From contig JAOTOL010001557.1 of the NCBI GenBank assembly GCA_034440575.1, positions 1,011,001 through 1,075,000 of the forward strand: 64,000 bases of DNA, read 5' to 3'. The position numbers were made by a program, and so were the translations under genes. This stretch comes from Imbricaverruca yamaguchii (Eukaryota > Arthropoda > Thecostraca > Neoverrucidae). The number at the start of each line of letters is the position of its first letter. The first letter of the stretch is position 1. The notes beneath the pieces are model-generated. The model saw only the letters and a program-made list of their open reading frames with translations. It was not told where the DNA came from and did no database searches. Positions 37,701 to 46,379 of this stretch are shown piece after piece.

Positions 37701-38701
37701 TAACGGTTAGTTCACTCAGGGAGGCGTTCACTGTCGACGTTTAATCCGCCGATTTGACTAATAAATACGCACACGCATGCAACAAGTATGTAGACTCTAC
37801 GGCTGCAAGAGGCGTTGTCAACGTGACGGTCATTCAGTGTACATCATAATGAACACTGGGCAATAGCAGTTGATGATTTACAGCCACAAAATGTGGCTGC
37901 GAACATATGCAACAACAGCACTAAGAATATCGGTGGTATGAAAATGATATCTAACAGCTGACTGCTTCCAAACTGAAACGTTTCTCGGGGAAATTACTAG
38001 CCTAACTGTATTTTCCCGATGTTGAACACTTGCATCCGGCACATGTCTATTAAATACTGATGAATAGTCACTGCAGACCATGACAATGACTGCGCAATGC
38101 GTATGCGAGTCAACGCCTGTCATTGATCGATCACAGGATAGCTATGGCATTGGAAGCGTTCTAGTTGAAAACTGTCTGGATGTCAATGTACAGCGTGCAA
38201 GCGCTACAGTGTACGTCCGCTATTCTGACTGCTATCGAATCTATATTCTTTAGCGTTTGCGGCACACGCAATAGAACTAAACCGTATTGATAAGCCTGTT
38301 ATGAAAGACAGCACTTACGTTCCACAGCCATATTTGACCAATCTGAGTTAGAAAATAAAGGGACACAGACACTATATTTTCCTGAGTGGGTATTTGCTTT
38401 TTTAAAAGATTACCGAAGGTGTAAAACCTACATGTTCGTCGTCAAATAAAGCTGTGGGCTCCGCCAGCTAACGTGCTAGCAGTGTGCTTGCTTGTTCACC
38501 AGACGTGAATAGACTATGACTGATGTCATGTTGGCTCTGCACGTGGCGCCTGGTTGCCCAGGGCGCCTCTGACCCGGAGAAACCTACCCTCTCGGCGCGG
38601 AGGTTGGCATCCTTGGCCTGCTGCTCGAGAAGGTCAGCGCGATCCATCGCGTTGTCCTTCTCCAGCTTCATCGCCTGCATCTTCTTCTTGATGGCTTCCA
38701 T
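16693..38701 (-). CDS. Tm1: Tropomyosin gene with multiple alternative exons
   Basis: Tropomyosin is a two-chain coiled coil that lies along actin filaments and controls myosin access, with troponin in muscle. The full set of coding exons is present on the minus strand: two first exons, three exon 2, one exon 3, two exon 4, two exon 5, one exon 6, three exon 7, one exon 8 and three exon 9. Exon lengths are 114, 126, 134, 118, 71, 76, 63, 70 and 83 bp, summing to 855 bp. This gives the canonical 284 aa plus stop. All copies of an exon have identical length and phase. Residues such as [36 protein letters not shown] and [20 protein letters not shown] agree with crustacean tropomyosins, the known shellfish allergen family. 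Spliced isoforms are inferred, not observed. The symbol follows Drosophila usage. Confidence 0.97.
17133..17215 (-). CDS. Tm1: Tropomyosin last exon, copy II
   Basis: It is 83 bp of coding sequence: (D)[26 protein letters not shown], stop TAA at 17135-17133. The acceptor is TTGCAG. It is of muscle type (EKEKFK, SDELD, aromatic end). Confidence 0.95.
18211..18293 (-). CDS. Tm1: Tropomyosin last exon, copy I (probably cytoskeletal end)
   Basis: It is 83 bp of coding sequence: (D)[26 protein letters not shown], stop TGA at 18213-18211. The acceptor is GAACAG. It lacks the SGY or SAY ending of the muscle forms. Its QKML and TTL-x-DI-x-N-L pattern resembles the mammalian non-muscle last exon (CTQRMLDQTLLDLNEM). 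Confidence 0.93.
18630..18900. repeat. Loose repeat of GGTGGG/AGCATGGT motifs
   Basis: The block CAGCATGGTGGGGTGAC and relatives recur irregularly six or seven times in the intron before the terminal exons. There is no fixed period. Confidence 0.6.
19434..19503 (-). CDS. Tm1: Tropomyosin exon 8 (constitutive)
   Basis: It is 70 bp: [23 protein letters not shown] plus one base of Asp. The acceptor is CACAG and the donor is GTAGGC. It is identical to the arthropod consensus. Confidence 0.97.
19504..20465 (-). other. Tropomyosin intron without further exon
   Basis: AT-rich intron between exon 7 copy III and exon 8. It holds a TA microsatellite at about 20103-20131. Nothing else was recognised. 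Confidence 0.6.
20466..20528 (-). CDS. Tm1: Tropomyosin exon 7, copy III (divergent)
   Basis: It is 63 bp: [21 protein letters not shown]. The acceptor is CTGTAG and the donor is GTCAGT, weaker than the donors of the other copies. It keeps the length, phase and heptad spacing. It carries an unusual Trp, and Asp/Ser replace the basic residues at its centre. The lack of stop codons and intact splice sites suggest that it is used. Confidence 0.85.
20693..20755 (-). CDS. Tm1: Tropomyosin exon 7, copy II
   Basis: It is 63 bp: [21 protein letters not shown]. The acceptor is GCCAG and the donor is GTACAC. It has the same phase and length as copy I and lies 218 bp downstream of it. Confidence 0.93.
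20974..21036 (-). CDS. Tm1: Tropomyosin exon 7, copy I
   Basis: It is 63 bp, 21 codons: [21 protein letters not shown]. The acceptor is CTGTAG and the donor is GTAACG. It is closest to the crustacean muscle form [20 protein letters not shown]. Confidence 0.96.
21037..22053 (-). other. Tropomyosin intron between exons 6 and 7
   Basis: No further exon copy with tropomyosin heptads was found. The GC-rich half (21040-21640) contains chance open frames. The AT-rich half is featureless. Confidence 0.55.
22054..22129 (-). CDS. Tm1: Tropomyosin exon 6 (single copy)
   Basis: It is 76 bp: one base completing Ser, then [20 protein letters not shown] and VSEEK. The acceptor is CTGCAG and the donor is GTAAGC. 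The peptide is invariant in crustaceans and mites. Vertebrates have two alternative exon 6 copies, and here only one is seen. Confidence 0.97.
22575..22645 (-). CDS. Tm1: Tropomyosin exon 5, copy II
   Basis: It is 71 bp: [23 protein letters not shown] plus two bases. The acceptor is CACCAG and the donor is GTGAGT. It is 204 bp downstream of copy I. Changes are at the hydrophobic and i+2 positions (KLAMVEAD to KVVMLEND), so it should alter actin-facing residues only slightly. Confidence 0.95.
22850..22920 (-). CDS. Tm1: Tropomyosin exon 5, copy I
   Basis: It is 71 bp: [23 protein letters not shown] plus two bases of Ser. The acceptor is TCTCAG and the donor is GTAAGT. This is the standard arthropod muscle form. 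Confidence 0.96.
23688..23805 (-). CDS. Tm1: Tropomyosin exon 4, copy II (muscle-like)
   Basis: It is 118 bp: [39 protein letters not shown]. The acceptor is GCGCAG and the donor is GAG|GTGACG. As I remember them, decapod muscle tropomyosins have exactly this stretch. Confidence 0.97.
24547..24664 (-). CDS. Tm1: Tropomyosin exon 4, copy I (cytoskeletal-like)
   Basis: It is 118 bp: [39 protein letters not shown]. The acceptor is TGCTAG and the donor is GAG|GTACGC. The [34 protein letters not shown] pattern is that of nematode and non-muscle tropomyosins, unlike the muscle copy at 23688. Confidence 0.95.
25747..25880 (-). CDS. Tm1: Tropomyosin exon 3 (constitutive)
   Basis: It is 134 bp: [44 protein letters not shown] plus two bases of the next Arg codon. 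The acceptor is CCCCAG and the donor is CG|GTACGT. The [14 protein letters not shown] stretch is invariant in arthropods. It receives either exon 2 or the short-form first exon, both in phase 0. Confidence 0.97.
26585..26745 (-). mobile_element. tRNA-derived SINE fragment
   Basis: Read on the minus strand from about 26742, the sequence GTGGTCTTGCGGTAAGTTGC, CCGTCTCATAATCGAAAGAT, CGTGGGTCGGAGTCTCACC has the order of a tRNA: an A-box-like part, an anticodon loop CTCATAATC (anticodon CAT, tRNA-Met-like) and a B box close to GGTTCGAGTCTCAC with one change. It is followed by an unrelated body that ends in an AAAACCAATAACCAACCAAC tail. The acceptor stem does not pair, so this is a SINE and not a working tRNA gene. 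Confidence 0.65.
26778..27020 (+). pseudogene. LINE retrotransposon RNase H-domain remnant
   Basis: The frame from 26778 reads [17 protein letters not shown], then [20 protein letters not shown] and DAAERR. The pattern W-V-P-x-x-V-G-I-x-x-N-E-x-x-D-x-A-A is the C-terminal part of the RNase H domain in LINE elements of the R1, I and jockey type (usual form WVPGHVGIxGNExAD). The catalytic His of GH is replaced (NQ), and no reverse transcriptase is attached, so it is a dead fragment. Confidence 0.75.
27190..27705 (+). repeat. Third copy of the inverted-repeat family
   Basis: It is collinear with 2340-2860: ACCTGGAATTG, TATCACGA, GATGAGCATACGCATGAT, GACACTGTTAGAAA and TATATTCCACCCTATT all have counterparts in order. 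Identity is lower than between the two arms at 1553-2760. The plus-strand 127-codon frame inside it is incidental. Confidence 0.7.
28073..28137 (+). repeat. Dispersed motif, copy related to the window start
   Basis: It shares ATGGGCGCT-CATGACCA then GTAGTCGATGC-type sequence with positions 8-45, followed by the tail motif. The two are about 28 kb apart. Confidence 0.6.
28996..29035. repeat. Perfect 17-bp inverted repeat (hairpin)
   Basis: The left arm TTGACGTCCTTGTCAAT (28996-29012) and the right arm ATTGACAAGGACGTCAA (29019-29035) pair without mismatch around a 6-nt loop. It lies in an intron. No gene context explains it. Confidence 0.9.
30206..30346 (-). CDS. Tm1: Tropomyosin alternative first exon, short cytoskeletal isoform (47 aa)
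   Basis: The ATG is at 30346-30344 and the peptide reads [47 protein letters not shown]. The donor is GAA|GTAGGT. It ends in phase 0, so it joins directly to exon 3 and replaces exons 1 and 2, giving 251 aa. Vertebrate and fly genes use an internal promoter and first exon at the same place for non-muscle forms. The heptad pattern and high Lys/Glu/Arg content fit a coiled coil. The sequence around 30347-30480 should contain its promoter. Confidence 0.85.
30347..30480 (-). promoter_or_regulatory. Presumed internal promoter and 5' UTR of the short tropomyosin isoform
   Basis: The region just upstream of the short-form ATG changes from a CA-rich leader (30347-30400) to GC-rich sequence (30405-30465). 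A TCAGTGTG match to the arthropod initiator lies at about 30361-30368. This is position-based inference, and no TATA box at standard spacing is clear. Confidence 0.35.
31160..31330. repeat. 88-bp tandem duplication
   Basis: TTTTCGGAACGCGTGCTTTG and TTTTC-GAGAATGCAAG, ending ACTTTTCATTATATTTT, occur at 31160 and again at 31248. Confidence 0.92.
33057..33145. repeat. 54-bp tandem duplication
   Basis: GTGCAGAACGG-TGGCGCTGA, then CTGA-GTCGA, occurs at 33057 and 33111. Confidence 0.9.
35265..35342. repeat. AT-rich microsatellite
   Basis: Imperfect TA/TG repeats with a T8 run inside, near exon 2 of tropomyosin. Confidence 0.9.
35989..36114 (-). CDS. Tm1: Tropomyosin exon 2, copy III
   Basis: It is 42 codons: [42 protein letters not shown]. 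The acceptor is GCGAAG and the donor is AAC|GTGAGT. It shares [11 protein letters not shown] and LENDFD with copy I, so these two are the youngest pair. It lies 71 bp from copy II. Confidence 0.95.
36186..36311 (-). CDS. Tm1: Tropomyosin exon 2, copy II
   Basis: It is 42 codons: [42 protein letters not shown]. The acceptor is CTGTAG and the donor is ACC|GTGAGT. This copy is the closest of the three to the muscle exon of decapods (QQ-x-x-NELD-x-xQE). Confidence 0.95.
36387..36512 (-). CDS. Tm1: Tropomyosin exon 2, copy I
   Basis: It is 42 codons: [42 protein letters not shown]. The acceptor is GGCCAG and the donor is ACC|GTGAGT. It covers residues 39-80 of the long isoform. It is 75 bp from copy II. 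Confidence 0.95.
36513..38587 (-). other. Tropomyosin intron 1
   Basis: AT-rich intron between the muscle first exon and the exon 2 cluster. The tail motif is at 37260-37300. Nothing else was recognised. Confidence 0.55.
38588..38701 (-). CDS. Tm1: Tropomyosin exon 1, muscle-type start (38 aa)
   Basis: It begins [20 protein letters not shown] and ends ANLRAER, with donor GTAGGT at 38582-38587 (minus strand). The 114-bp length and phase 0 match the long-form first exon of all animals. Upstream of the ATG there is an acceptor (TGTTCCAG) ending at 38744, so the 5' UTR is probably split and a non-coding exon lies further right. Confidence 0.97.
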
Positions 38702-39033
38702 GGTGGTTGATGTGTGAGGGTGGTGCTACTGAGATGAGCAGACCTGGAACAGCAAACACGTGTCACAAGTAGGCCGCAAATAAACAGTGCAGATATTCGA
38801 GAATCGATATTCGAGTATCGATATTCGATATCCGTCAGATTAATATCGCAGCTACCGAGCGCTTTTCAACCCTTATCAAACCGGGCGTAAAGAAACGCCA
38901 TATTCTGCCGATGTCCTGTGCAAATACATGGAGATGGTGGACAGTCAACGGCAAACAACATTTACTGCTTAGAAGTAGTGAGCAAAAGACGTCTGCGTAG
39001 CCCTTGCACACTATCAGACAACATAGAAGACCA

Positions 39034-39250
39034 CCAGCGGACGGACGAGAGGTGCCTGTACTGGTCTGCTCAGCGGACAATCTGCCAACTGACAGTATAG
39101 GAGAACTACCAGCGGACGGACGAGAGGTGCCTGTACTGGTCTGCTCAGCGGACAATCTGCCAACTGACAGTATAGGAGAACTACCAGCGGACGGACGAGA
39201 GGTGTCTGTATTGGTCTACTCAGCGGACAATCTGCCAACTGCACGCCGCC
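39034..39250. repeat. 75-bp tandem repeat, 3 copies
   Basis: The copies start with CCAGCGGACGGACGAGAGGT at 39034, 39109 and 39184. Because 75 is 3 x 25, both strands show repeated open frames that are not genes. Confidence 0.96.
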
Positions 39251-39639
39251 TGGTAATAGATTCTCATCCAGTTGGACTCCTCCCTGTGTTATTTCCTTCC
39301 GACATGCCGGCTCCTAATGACATTGTTGCTTCATAACGATTGAGGGTTCTGGGAAGCCGTTCAGCCTCCGTGCGCCTGCTGGGCGTGAGTCGGCTCACCC
39401 GACTCAGCCAGCTGCGGCCGAGCCTGCCAATCTGGCCCCTCCGGCGCGTCAGCGCGGCGGCTGTTGGGCGCCTTTCGGTGTGTGGCAGCACGAGCGGCAG
39501 TATACGGGGCCGTGCGACCGGTGTGAGGTCAGCGACGGTCGTGTGCCAGCCACCGCACGTGGCCTCGTTTGTCGCCACGTGCTGTCCCAGCCGGACTGAG
39601 TCGACACAGCGTAGCTTTGTCACGGGTCGCCAGTCGGAG

Positions 39640-39870
39640 GCTGTCTGCTCAAGTCTGAGGATGTCTGCTCGAGTCTGAGGATGTCTGCCAGAGTCTGAGA
39701 CTTTCTGCTCGGGGATGAGGCTGTCTGCTCGAATCTGAATGCATCTGCTCGAGACTAAACTGTCTGCTTCAGTCTGAGGATGTCTGCTCAAGTCTGAAGA
39801 TGTCTGCTCAAGTCTGAGGATGTCTGCTCGAGTCTGAGGATGTCTGGTCTAGAATGAAGATGTCTACTTG
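39640..39870. repeat. Minisatellite of about 21 bp
   Basis: The unit TGTCTGCTCGAGTCTGAGGA occurs about 10 times with changes. Confidence 0.92.
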
Positions 39871-42779
39871 GTGTGCAACATGTTGGCGGCCGATTCTTGT
39901 GAAGAATTTGAGGTGCAGTCTTTTGTGTTGACTGGGCAGTTTACAAACATTTCGTTCGGGCGACGCTCTTTAGAAGTTAAATAACAATCATCTAAGCGTG
40001 ATGGGCAAACTCCATAGTCTAATGCTAAAACCAGGAACATCGGGGCACACCCAACTGATAATTGGACCCAAAATGGGAGTTCTAGGTACGGCGCCAGTGG
40101 CGTGTTAGGAAAAGGTCATTGTCCGTCCCCTCCCCTCCTCTCTGCCGGACAAACATGTTTTTAAGATTACAGAATATTCCAGAATATGACATCTTCGGTC
40201 AGCTGGGACAACTTCTACGAACTTTGTTGGGCGATTTCCAAGAGCATTGTTGTCTGGCGTTACTGTACGAATGCCGGCCACTGGACCAGCCGCATGGCGG
40301 CTCGATGACGAGGGCAACAGGCCGTGGTGTGGATTCGCCATCGGTGTCACGGGGTCACAAGGTTCAACCGCCTGAAGCTGGGACACAGGCCCGACCGATA
40401 GTGTCGGCCTGGCTGAAGGACTTCCGGGGTGTCCTCCTGAACCATGGTCAGGCGTCCTATCACTTCGACATATGTTCCTGTGCGGCAGTGGTCCGTTCTG
40501 AAAACAACGGCGACATTACAGACAACGGGATGCAGCCGGATCCAGCCCGGGGCGTTTATTTCTGGAAGTTATGGGGGGGGGGTACATGGAGGAAATGGGC
40601 GGGCCCAAATGGATTGGGGGATCCCAGCCCATAAGCCTCCGTGTTAAAAGTTGAAATTGCTCGAGGGGCCAAGCCAACACTTCAAGGGGGCCGAGGCCCC
40701 TCATAAGTATGCATATCGACACACATGCCTCCAACTGATAGGCAACTTTGCTACCAGAAGTGTGATGTGAAAACAGATTGGAGAACAAAGATCATACAAA
40801 CAAGAGTAGATAGGATGATAGGTGGTAGGTGATAGTTAGATAGGATGGTGGCTGGAACAGATGATACAGATAGGAATGTGGGCCGTCGTGGCTTTGTCCA
40901 CGCCAAGCGACCGGGAGGATACAGGGTAGCTCCTCTCTTCATCATCTCTAGGTCACGAAATTAGGAGCAGGGCCTGATCAAATGCTATCGTGACCAGTCG
41001 CCGGCTCGCCCTATCCTGACCCCTTCATTAGTGAGTGTGCCGCCAGATCGGGCAATGGGCTGTCCTCGAATGGCTAGCACGGTTTGTGTGTGATATTGAT
41101 GCTGCTATTACACGTGATTTTGGTCCAGACAGTACTCCCAATCAAGCCTACACCAAACTGCGCTTCGAGGCTGTCGCTTCTGAGTAACATTAGCTGACCA
41201 CCTTTCGTGTGAGATCTCGCAAGACTCGCTGACCTGCTACAGCGTGGCCTAAACAGGAGACGAGTCGACAATTACCATCGACAATCAGCGGACCGCCCGA
41301 AACAGGCTGTGCTCGAGCTCGAGTCTCGTCGCCGACCACAACCGTGACGGGATCCCAGCGGAAAGCGGTCGCCGTCGCTCGCCCAGGGTCGCCGACGGGC
41401 CGGCGCGGTAATTCGCCGCCGGACCCAAATCGGCGCCGCCGCTTCCGTCGACCGCCCGCAACGCTAATGTGCGACCGTGGCTTCTTGTGAGGATGAATCG
41501 TGCCGGCCGACGTTTCCGGTGGGCGGAATATGTGCCGCGGTCCGCCGACGCGGAGACCGGAAATGACTGGGTGTGATTCGTCACTGCTCCTTCCGACAAC
41601 GGCTGCGCAGAGTCGCGCCACTGGCGCCAGTGTGATCCCACTCTCTGGCGCGGGATACCATCGTTTTCTGCCGGATACCCCAGGATTCCCGCGACAGCAC
41701 CATGTCGTGGTGCCAGCGATCGAAGTCAGTTCAAGCCTGGTCACCCCTGGCCGGCAGTTCAGCGCTGGCTGTCGTGCGCCGCTGCAGTCTGCGGGTGGCG
41801 GGTGACAGCCCCGCCCAGTGTCGGCTGCTGAGTGCGACACCGGCCAGACTGGAGTGTGGCCCAACAGTGTGACGCCGCCGTCACACATCAGGGGCGCTCC
41901 TGACCGGCTCGCCGGCGCCGTGCCAAGGCTGTCGGGATTGGGTCATTCTCGCCTTGTCGAGGTCGGCCCGGCTGTCGCGTCTCTCAACAGCTTACAGTCG
42001 GCGCCGCCAGGAATCTGCCGCCTCCCACCCCCACTACACAACACGGGGATGGAGTGGGCAGGGGGTGGAGTAATGCGAAAATGACGAGCCAACAGAAAGC
42101 GGAAGCGGAGCTGAAAGCATTGTACTTGTGCCGAGCGCAGAGCTTGCTAAAGAGATTGCTGCTGTTGGTGACGTGATTAGAGAAGCCTGAGAAAGCAAAC
42201 GATATGATGCAAGAAGCAATATGCAGTTAATGTTGCATATGACTACTTCCCCATGTGATTACATCCAAGCATCTAGCCTGTCTTGGCTCCGATCCCGAAG
42301 TCCAGCTCGGTCGCGTTCGTCGGAAAGTGTCGCAGAGAGCAGGAATGCATTTAAGAACAAGAGGCAGCCGTTTACAAAACAAAAATATAGCACATTATAC
42401 CATGTCTTCGGGTATTACTATTGGTACCTTTCTGACTAAACGCATGCTGTCTTTAGTCAACCTTCCTGCTGCTTGTAAGATTTTAGTTTTTCGGTGGTGA
42501 AGCTTCTCTACGTGCCACGCACTGGAAGCTCAAGCTTAAAAAAAAATGCGGTTCAATTTCGAAAATGTGTACGATACTGAAGGAATCTATGCATTTATCA
42601 CGAGCCACCAGTCAGAGGTGGCTCTGAAGGGTACGAACATTCGGCAGGGAACAACGGTCGGCTGTACCAGTCACCTGAGCTGTTGGCGGCCATTCCCCTC
42701 CCCTGTCCTCCGGGCTCATCGGTTGACAGGTGTTAAGCGTGCCGCCCTAGCGGACGGCGTCCGACCCGGCAAAAGCCGT

Positions 42780-43175
42780 TGTGACGGCGCTCCCCACCAA
42801 CCGTTGGGACGGAGTTTCCCAGCGACCGTTGGGACGCCATTCCCCAGCGGCCGTTGTGACTCCGTTCCCCACCAACCGTTGTGCGACGTTCCCCAGCGGC
42901 CGTTGTGGCGGCGTTCCCCACCAGCCGTTGTTCGACGTTTCCCAGCGGCCGTTGTGGCTCCGTTCCCCACCAACCGTTGGGACGGAGTTTCCCAGCGACC
43001 GTTGGGACGCCGTTCCCCAGCGGCCGTTGTGCGACGTTCCCCAGCGGCCGTTGTGGCGGCGTTCCCCACTAGCCGTTGTGGCGGCGTTCCCCACCAGCCG
43101 TTGTGACTCCGTTCCCCAGCGGCCGTTGTGGCGACGTTCCCCAGCGGCCGTTGTGGCGGCGTTGCCCAGCGGTCG
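42780..43175. repeat. Minisatellite of 24-25 bp, about 16 copies
   Basis: The core is CGTTCCCCAGCGGCCGTTGT. Two unit types (CCAGCGGCCG and CCACCAACCG or CCACCAGCCG) alternate irregularly. The long open frames on both strands come from the array. Confidence 0.95.
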
Positions 43176-43665
43176 CTGGCAGGCTGGCGTAGGTGGGCGA
43201 CGCGCGGGGCGGTGAGGTTTTCAGACGGGCGCGCTGGTGGCGCCACAACGGCATGTGCACACAGTGCCTGGGGCAGAGTGCAACGGACGGCTTCCCGGAC
43301 ATGAGGTGAAGTCACCGCGGTGAGACGGAACGGTGGCCAAATCCCCAGCAGCTCACGACGACGGCACTGCGCCAGCGCATGGCCGTCAACGGCAGCTGAC
43401 CCAGCCACGACATGACGCCACGTGGAGGTGGCGGCAGAACCGAGAGCGACGCCGACAAGCGGTCGCGGGCGATGGTTGCCGACACACCGTCCGGGGACGG
43501 TCTCAGACGCGGCGGTCCGCCGGCGCTGGGCGTGTCCAGTGTACAGACCACGCCCACTGACCACGTCAGCTGTCGGACGCTCGGCTAGCGAGTCATCAGC
43601 TGGCTAGCTGCTGGTGTCAGTTACCTTCCAGTCTCTAGTCTGGGCACTGCTGGAAGCCGACCAAG

Positions 43666-43965
43666 TCAGCCTGTCAGTCTATTCTGCACGATGGCCTGCT
43701 GCGGGATAATATATCCGCCGCCAATCACATGCTTCCACGGCCCTTCCTCGGATGCCAGCTGACTGGTCAGGAGCAGCACGGTGGATATTCCACCGTTGGT
43801 GCTTGCGAACGCGATGGTGAGATGCTTGTTGAGATTTAGGACCCGACAGCTGTACTGATACTCAATGCAAGGCTGTTTTGACGCAGAGATCATTATCTGG
43901 TGCAGTTGTTTGAGATGAGGATTTCTCCGGCTGCTGGCCCGTGGGACCTTCATCAGCAGCTGTCG
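43666..43965 (-). CDS. Unidentified open exon (possible terminal exon or pseudogene)
   Basis: On the minus strand a frame of about 98 codons ends with a TGA stop at 43666-43668. It is preceded by an in-frame stop, then an acceptor-like GCACGACAG at about 43966. The peptide looks real: ASKQPCIEYQYSCRVLNLNK, HLTIAFASTNGGISTVLLLT, SQLASEEGPWKHVIGGGYII. Hydrophobic beta-strand-like stretches alternate with turns. I do not recognise the family. If it is an exon, the rest of the gene lies to the right, where no partner exon could be fixed. A processed fragment is equally possible. Confidence 0.4.
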   Translation of the reverse strand, partial: RQLLMKVPRASSRRNPHLKQLHQIMISASKQPCIEYQYSCRVLNLNKHLTIAFASTNGGISTVLLLTSQLASEEGPWKHVIGGGYIIPQQAIVQNRLTG

Positions 43966-44079
43966 TGCTCACGATATATCCTGTGCTGTTCCCATCTGGG
44001 GAGCTGCTTTGCAGGACGTAGCTGCACAACTGCTGTTCAGGACGCCGTGCAACTGGACCACATGCAGGGCAGTGGTCTG

Positions 44080-44290
44080 ATGAACTATAGCTGCTGTGCA
44101 GCGCCTTGCCCTGTGGAGCGGCTGTGTGGGAGGCAGCTGGGCAGGGTTGGATGAACTATAGCTGCTGTGCAGCGCCTTGCCCTGTGGAGCGGCTGTGTGG
44201 GAGGCAGCTGGGCAGGATTGGATGAACTATAGCTGCTGTGCAGCGCCTTGCCCTGTGGAGCGGCTGTGTGGGAGGTAGCTGGGCGCGGCC
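44080..44290. repeat. 71-bp tandem repeat, 3 copies
   Basis: GATGAACTATAGCTGCTGTG, CAGCGCCTTGCCCTGTGGAG, CGGCTGTGTGGGAGGCAGCT starts at about 44080, 44151 and 44222. The copies are nearly identical, so the array is young. Confidence 0.96.
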
Positions 44291-44299
44291 ACCGTTTAT

Positions 44300-46370
44300 C
44301 TCTGGTTGGCCGGCAGCCAGCCCTCAGGTGGGCTATTTTCGGGCATCGCGCGCCGCTAACCCCGGGCTGGTGCCGACCAGGGCGGCGGCCTGGGCCGACC
44401 ACGCCGCGCCTCGAGGTCCCGTGCACGTCCCCTGTAACATCGCCTATTTGCATCCTCTGGCCGTGGCAAGACGGCTTGCAGCCGCCGGCAGCGTCAGCCC
44501 AGTCGAAATCAGTCAATTGAGTGTCAGTTGGGAGTGAAGCTCGTCCTCGGGTCACGGATGTCACGGCACAGGTCAGCAGCGGCAGGCGGCCCGGGGCACA
44601 CCGCCGACTGAGATGAAAAGGAGAGCGAGTCAGGTCGCCGTCACAGCTACTCCTCGAGAGGCAGGATCACCGCGATGGTGATACATTGTCGGTGGCCCGA
44701 GGCTCATGCTCCAAGGTCTGACACTTCAGACACGGCAGCTGATCCATATGCATGGATGAATAACTACCAAGAATAGCGACGTGTAGTGTATGTCTTCAGC
44801 CACGAAGGCGGGTAGGTTCCTGTAGAAATGTCCGCCGGCGAGGCCAGGTCCGGCTGCCGTCCCAGCTGTAGGATTGTTGTCCGGCAATGAGCGGGCCAGA
44901 GGTGCGGCTTTCTTCCATGAGCTGGAACCCTGCGTTGCGCAAGCCTCCGAAAGTCGCCGCTGAGCGATGGCCGTGCCGAATTCGCCTGACCGGCACGGCA
45001 TGCGACTGCATGGCACGCGACTGCGTGGCACGTGACGCGGGTGTCGAGCGCGCGCCAGCCGGGGTCGGCGGCGGCCGGCCGCTGGTGGCGGTGCCCAGCC
45101 GGCTGCGGTGAAAGTTCGGCGGTGCGCCTCCGGCCGGGGACGTCGACCATCAGATATCGTCCGGCGGCGCACTTGGCGCAGCCGGGCTCTGCCGCCGGCG
45201 TACCGGCGCGGTGTAGCGGTAGCGCCGCACTAACTGCCTGCGCGCTAACCACCACCGTCATTCAGTCCGGCTGCCTTGACCCAGAGTCGAACAAAAGCCC
45301 AGCGGTGGCACCACTCTGGACTGGGAAGGCGCGGGAGAGCTGACACGACCGTGCGAGTCATGCAACGGCCGCCATCTTCCGCACGTGGCTCGTTACTACC
45401 TACTGGTCTGTAGCACGAGTAGCGGCCAGGCGCCCAACACCACCGCCAAAAATCCGCTACAAGACGGTACATACAATGCAAATATCGATTGAATCATATC
45501 AGTATCAACGATATACAATGGCGTAACATACAAGTTATCTGACGAAGGTATTTCACTTCATGATCGGAAAGGAATCCCATGGAACAAAATGACGCTGCCT
45601 TCATCTCCTTCCACTTTTCGCCAGCGCTCCTTCCAGCGTTCCACCAGTCCTGCAGTGGACCACCTACTGGCTGCTGCTTGCTCCATTTGTGCAAACGCCA
45701 GAGGTTCAGAAACTATTGAGAAGTTGGGGACCACAGGCCATTTTGAAATATATTATTTCCATCCTCCATGAGGCATAACATCAATGTTAAGCTTACTAAA
45801 AGTTGGTGGGCCGCTGTCCCCTTCCCTCTCCCGAGTTCCCTTGTTCATGGCACATATACACCTCCAGATAAACTAGAGCATTCCCATGCTCATATTACGA
45901 CACAGCTGCCCGACTCCCTGGTCAGATTTCACCACGGCATAAGTCGGGAAGTTGTGGCCGTGTTGTGGTGTGTTCACGCTTCAACACCGGTTCGGCCCGC
46001 GCTGTCAGCGTGTCTCGTCAGACCCGAGCTGACCTCCCGCGCGGCCACCAGCAGTCGGCACTCGGCGCCGACAGAGCTATCTGGGTCAATGGTTGTGCCA
46101 ACTCTGGGAGGTCGGCGCCGGCGGCCCGCGGCCCGTAGATATGATGAGCACCTGTGATGGACCCGGTCAGCTGTCGATCGCGCTCGCGCGCTCGCGACGT
46201 GCAACCCACCGCCGGAGCCCGGAGCAAACACATTCCAGCGCGACGTGACCATATATGGACGGCCGGCCAGCCGATTGTGAGCGGACGGTGATTCAACCTT
46301 GGTGGCGGCGCCTCGGCCAGGAGGCGGCCGCCGTCTGGGAGCGCCGGTGCCGACCGACTCCACCACCGGA
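44300..46370. other. GC-rich region without supported gene
   Basis: Several minus-strand open frames (44726-45261, 45974-46366) overlap in different frames, as expected from GC-rich DNA. None has family features or paired splice sites that I could confirm. Confidence 0.4.
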
Positions 46371-46379
46371 CAGAGCCGG

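Larger units (their letters stand above)
38745..43665. other. Region upstream of the tropomyosin first coding exon
   Basis: It should contain the muscle promoter and a non-coding first exon, but no site can be fixed from sequence alone. It carries three tandem arrays (39034-39245, 39640-39870, 42780-43175), a GC-rich block 41270-41980 with chance open frames, and G-rich mobile-element-like sequence at 40540-40700. Confidence 0.45.

Noticed and set aside
42716..43564. 282-codon minus-strand open frame
   Set aside because: Half of it is the 24-25-bp array, and the rest is GC-rich sequence open in several frames.
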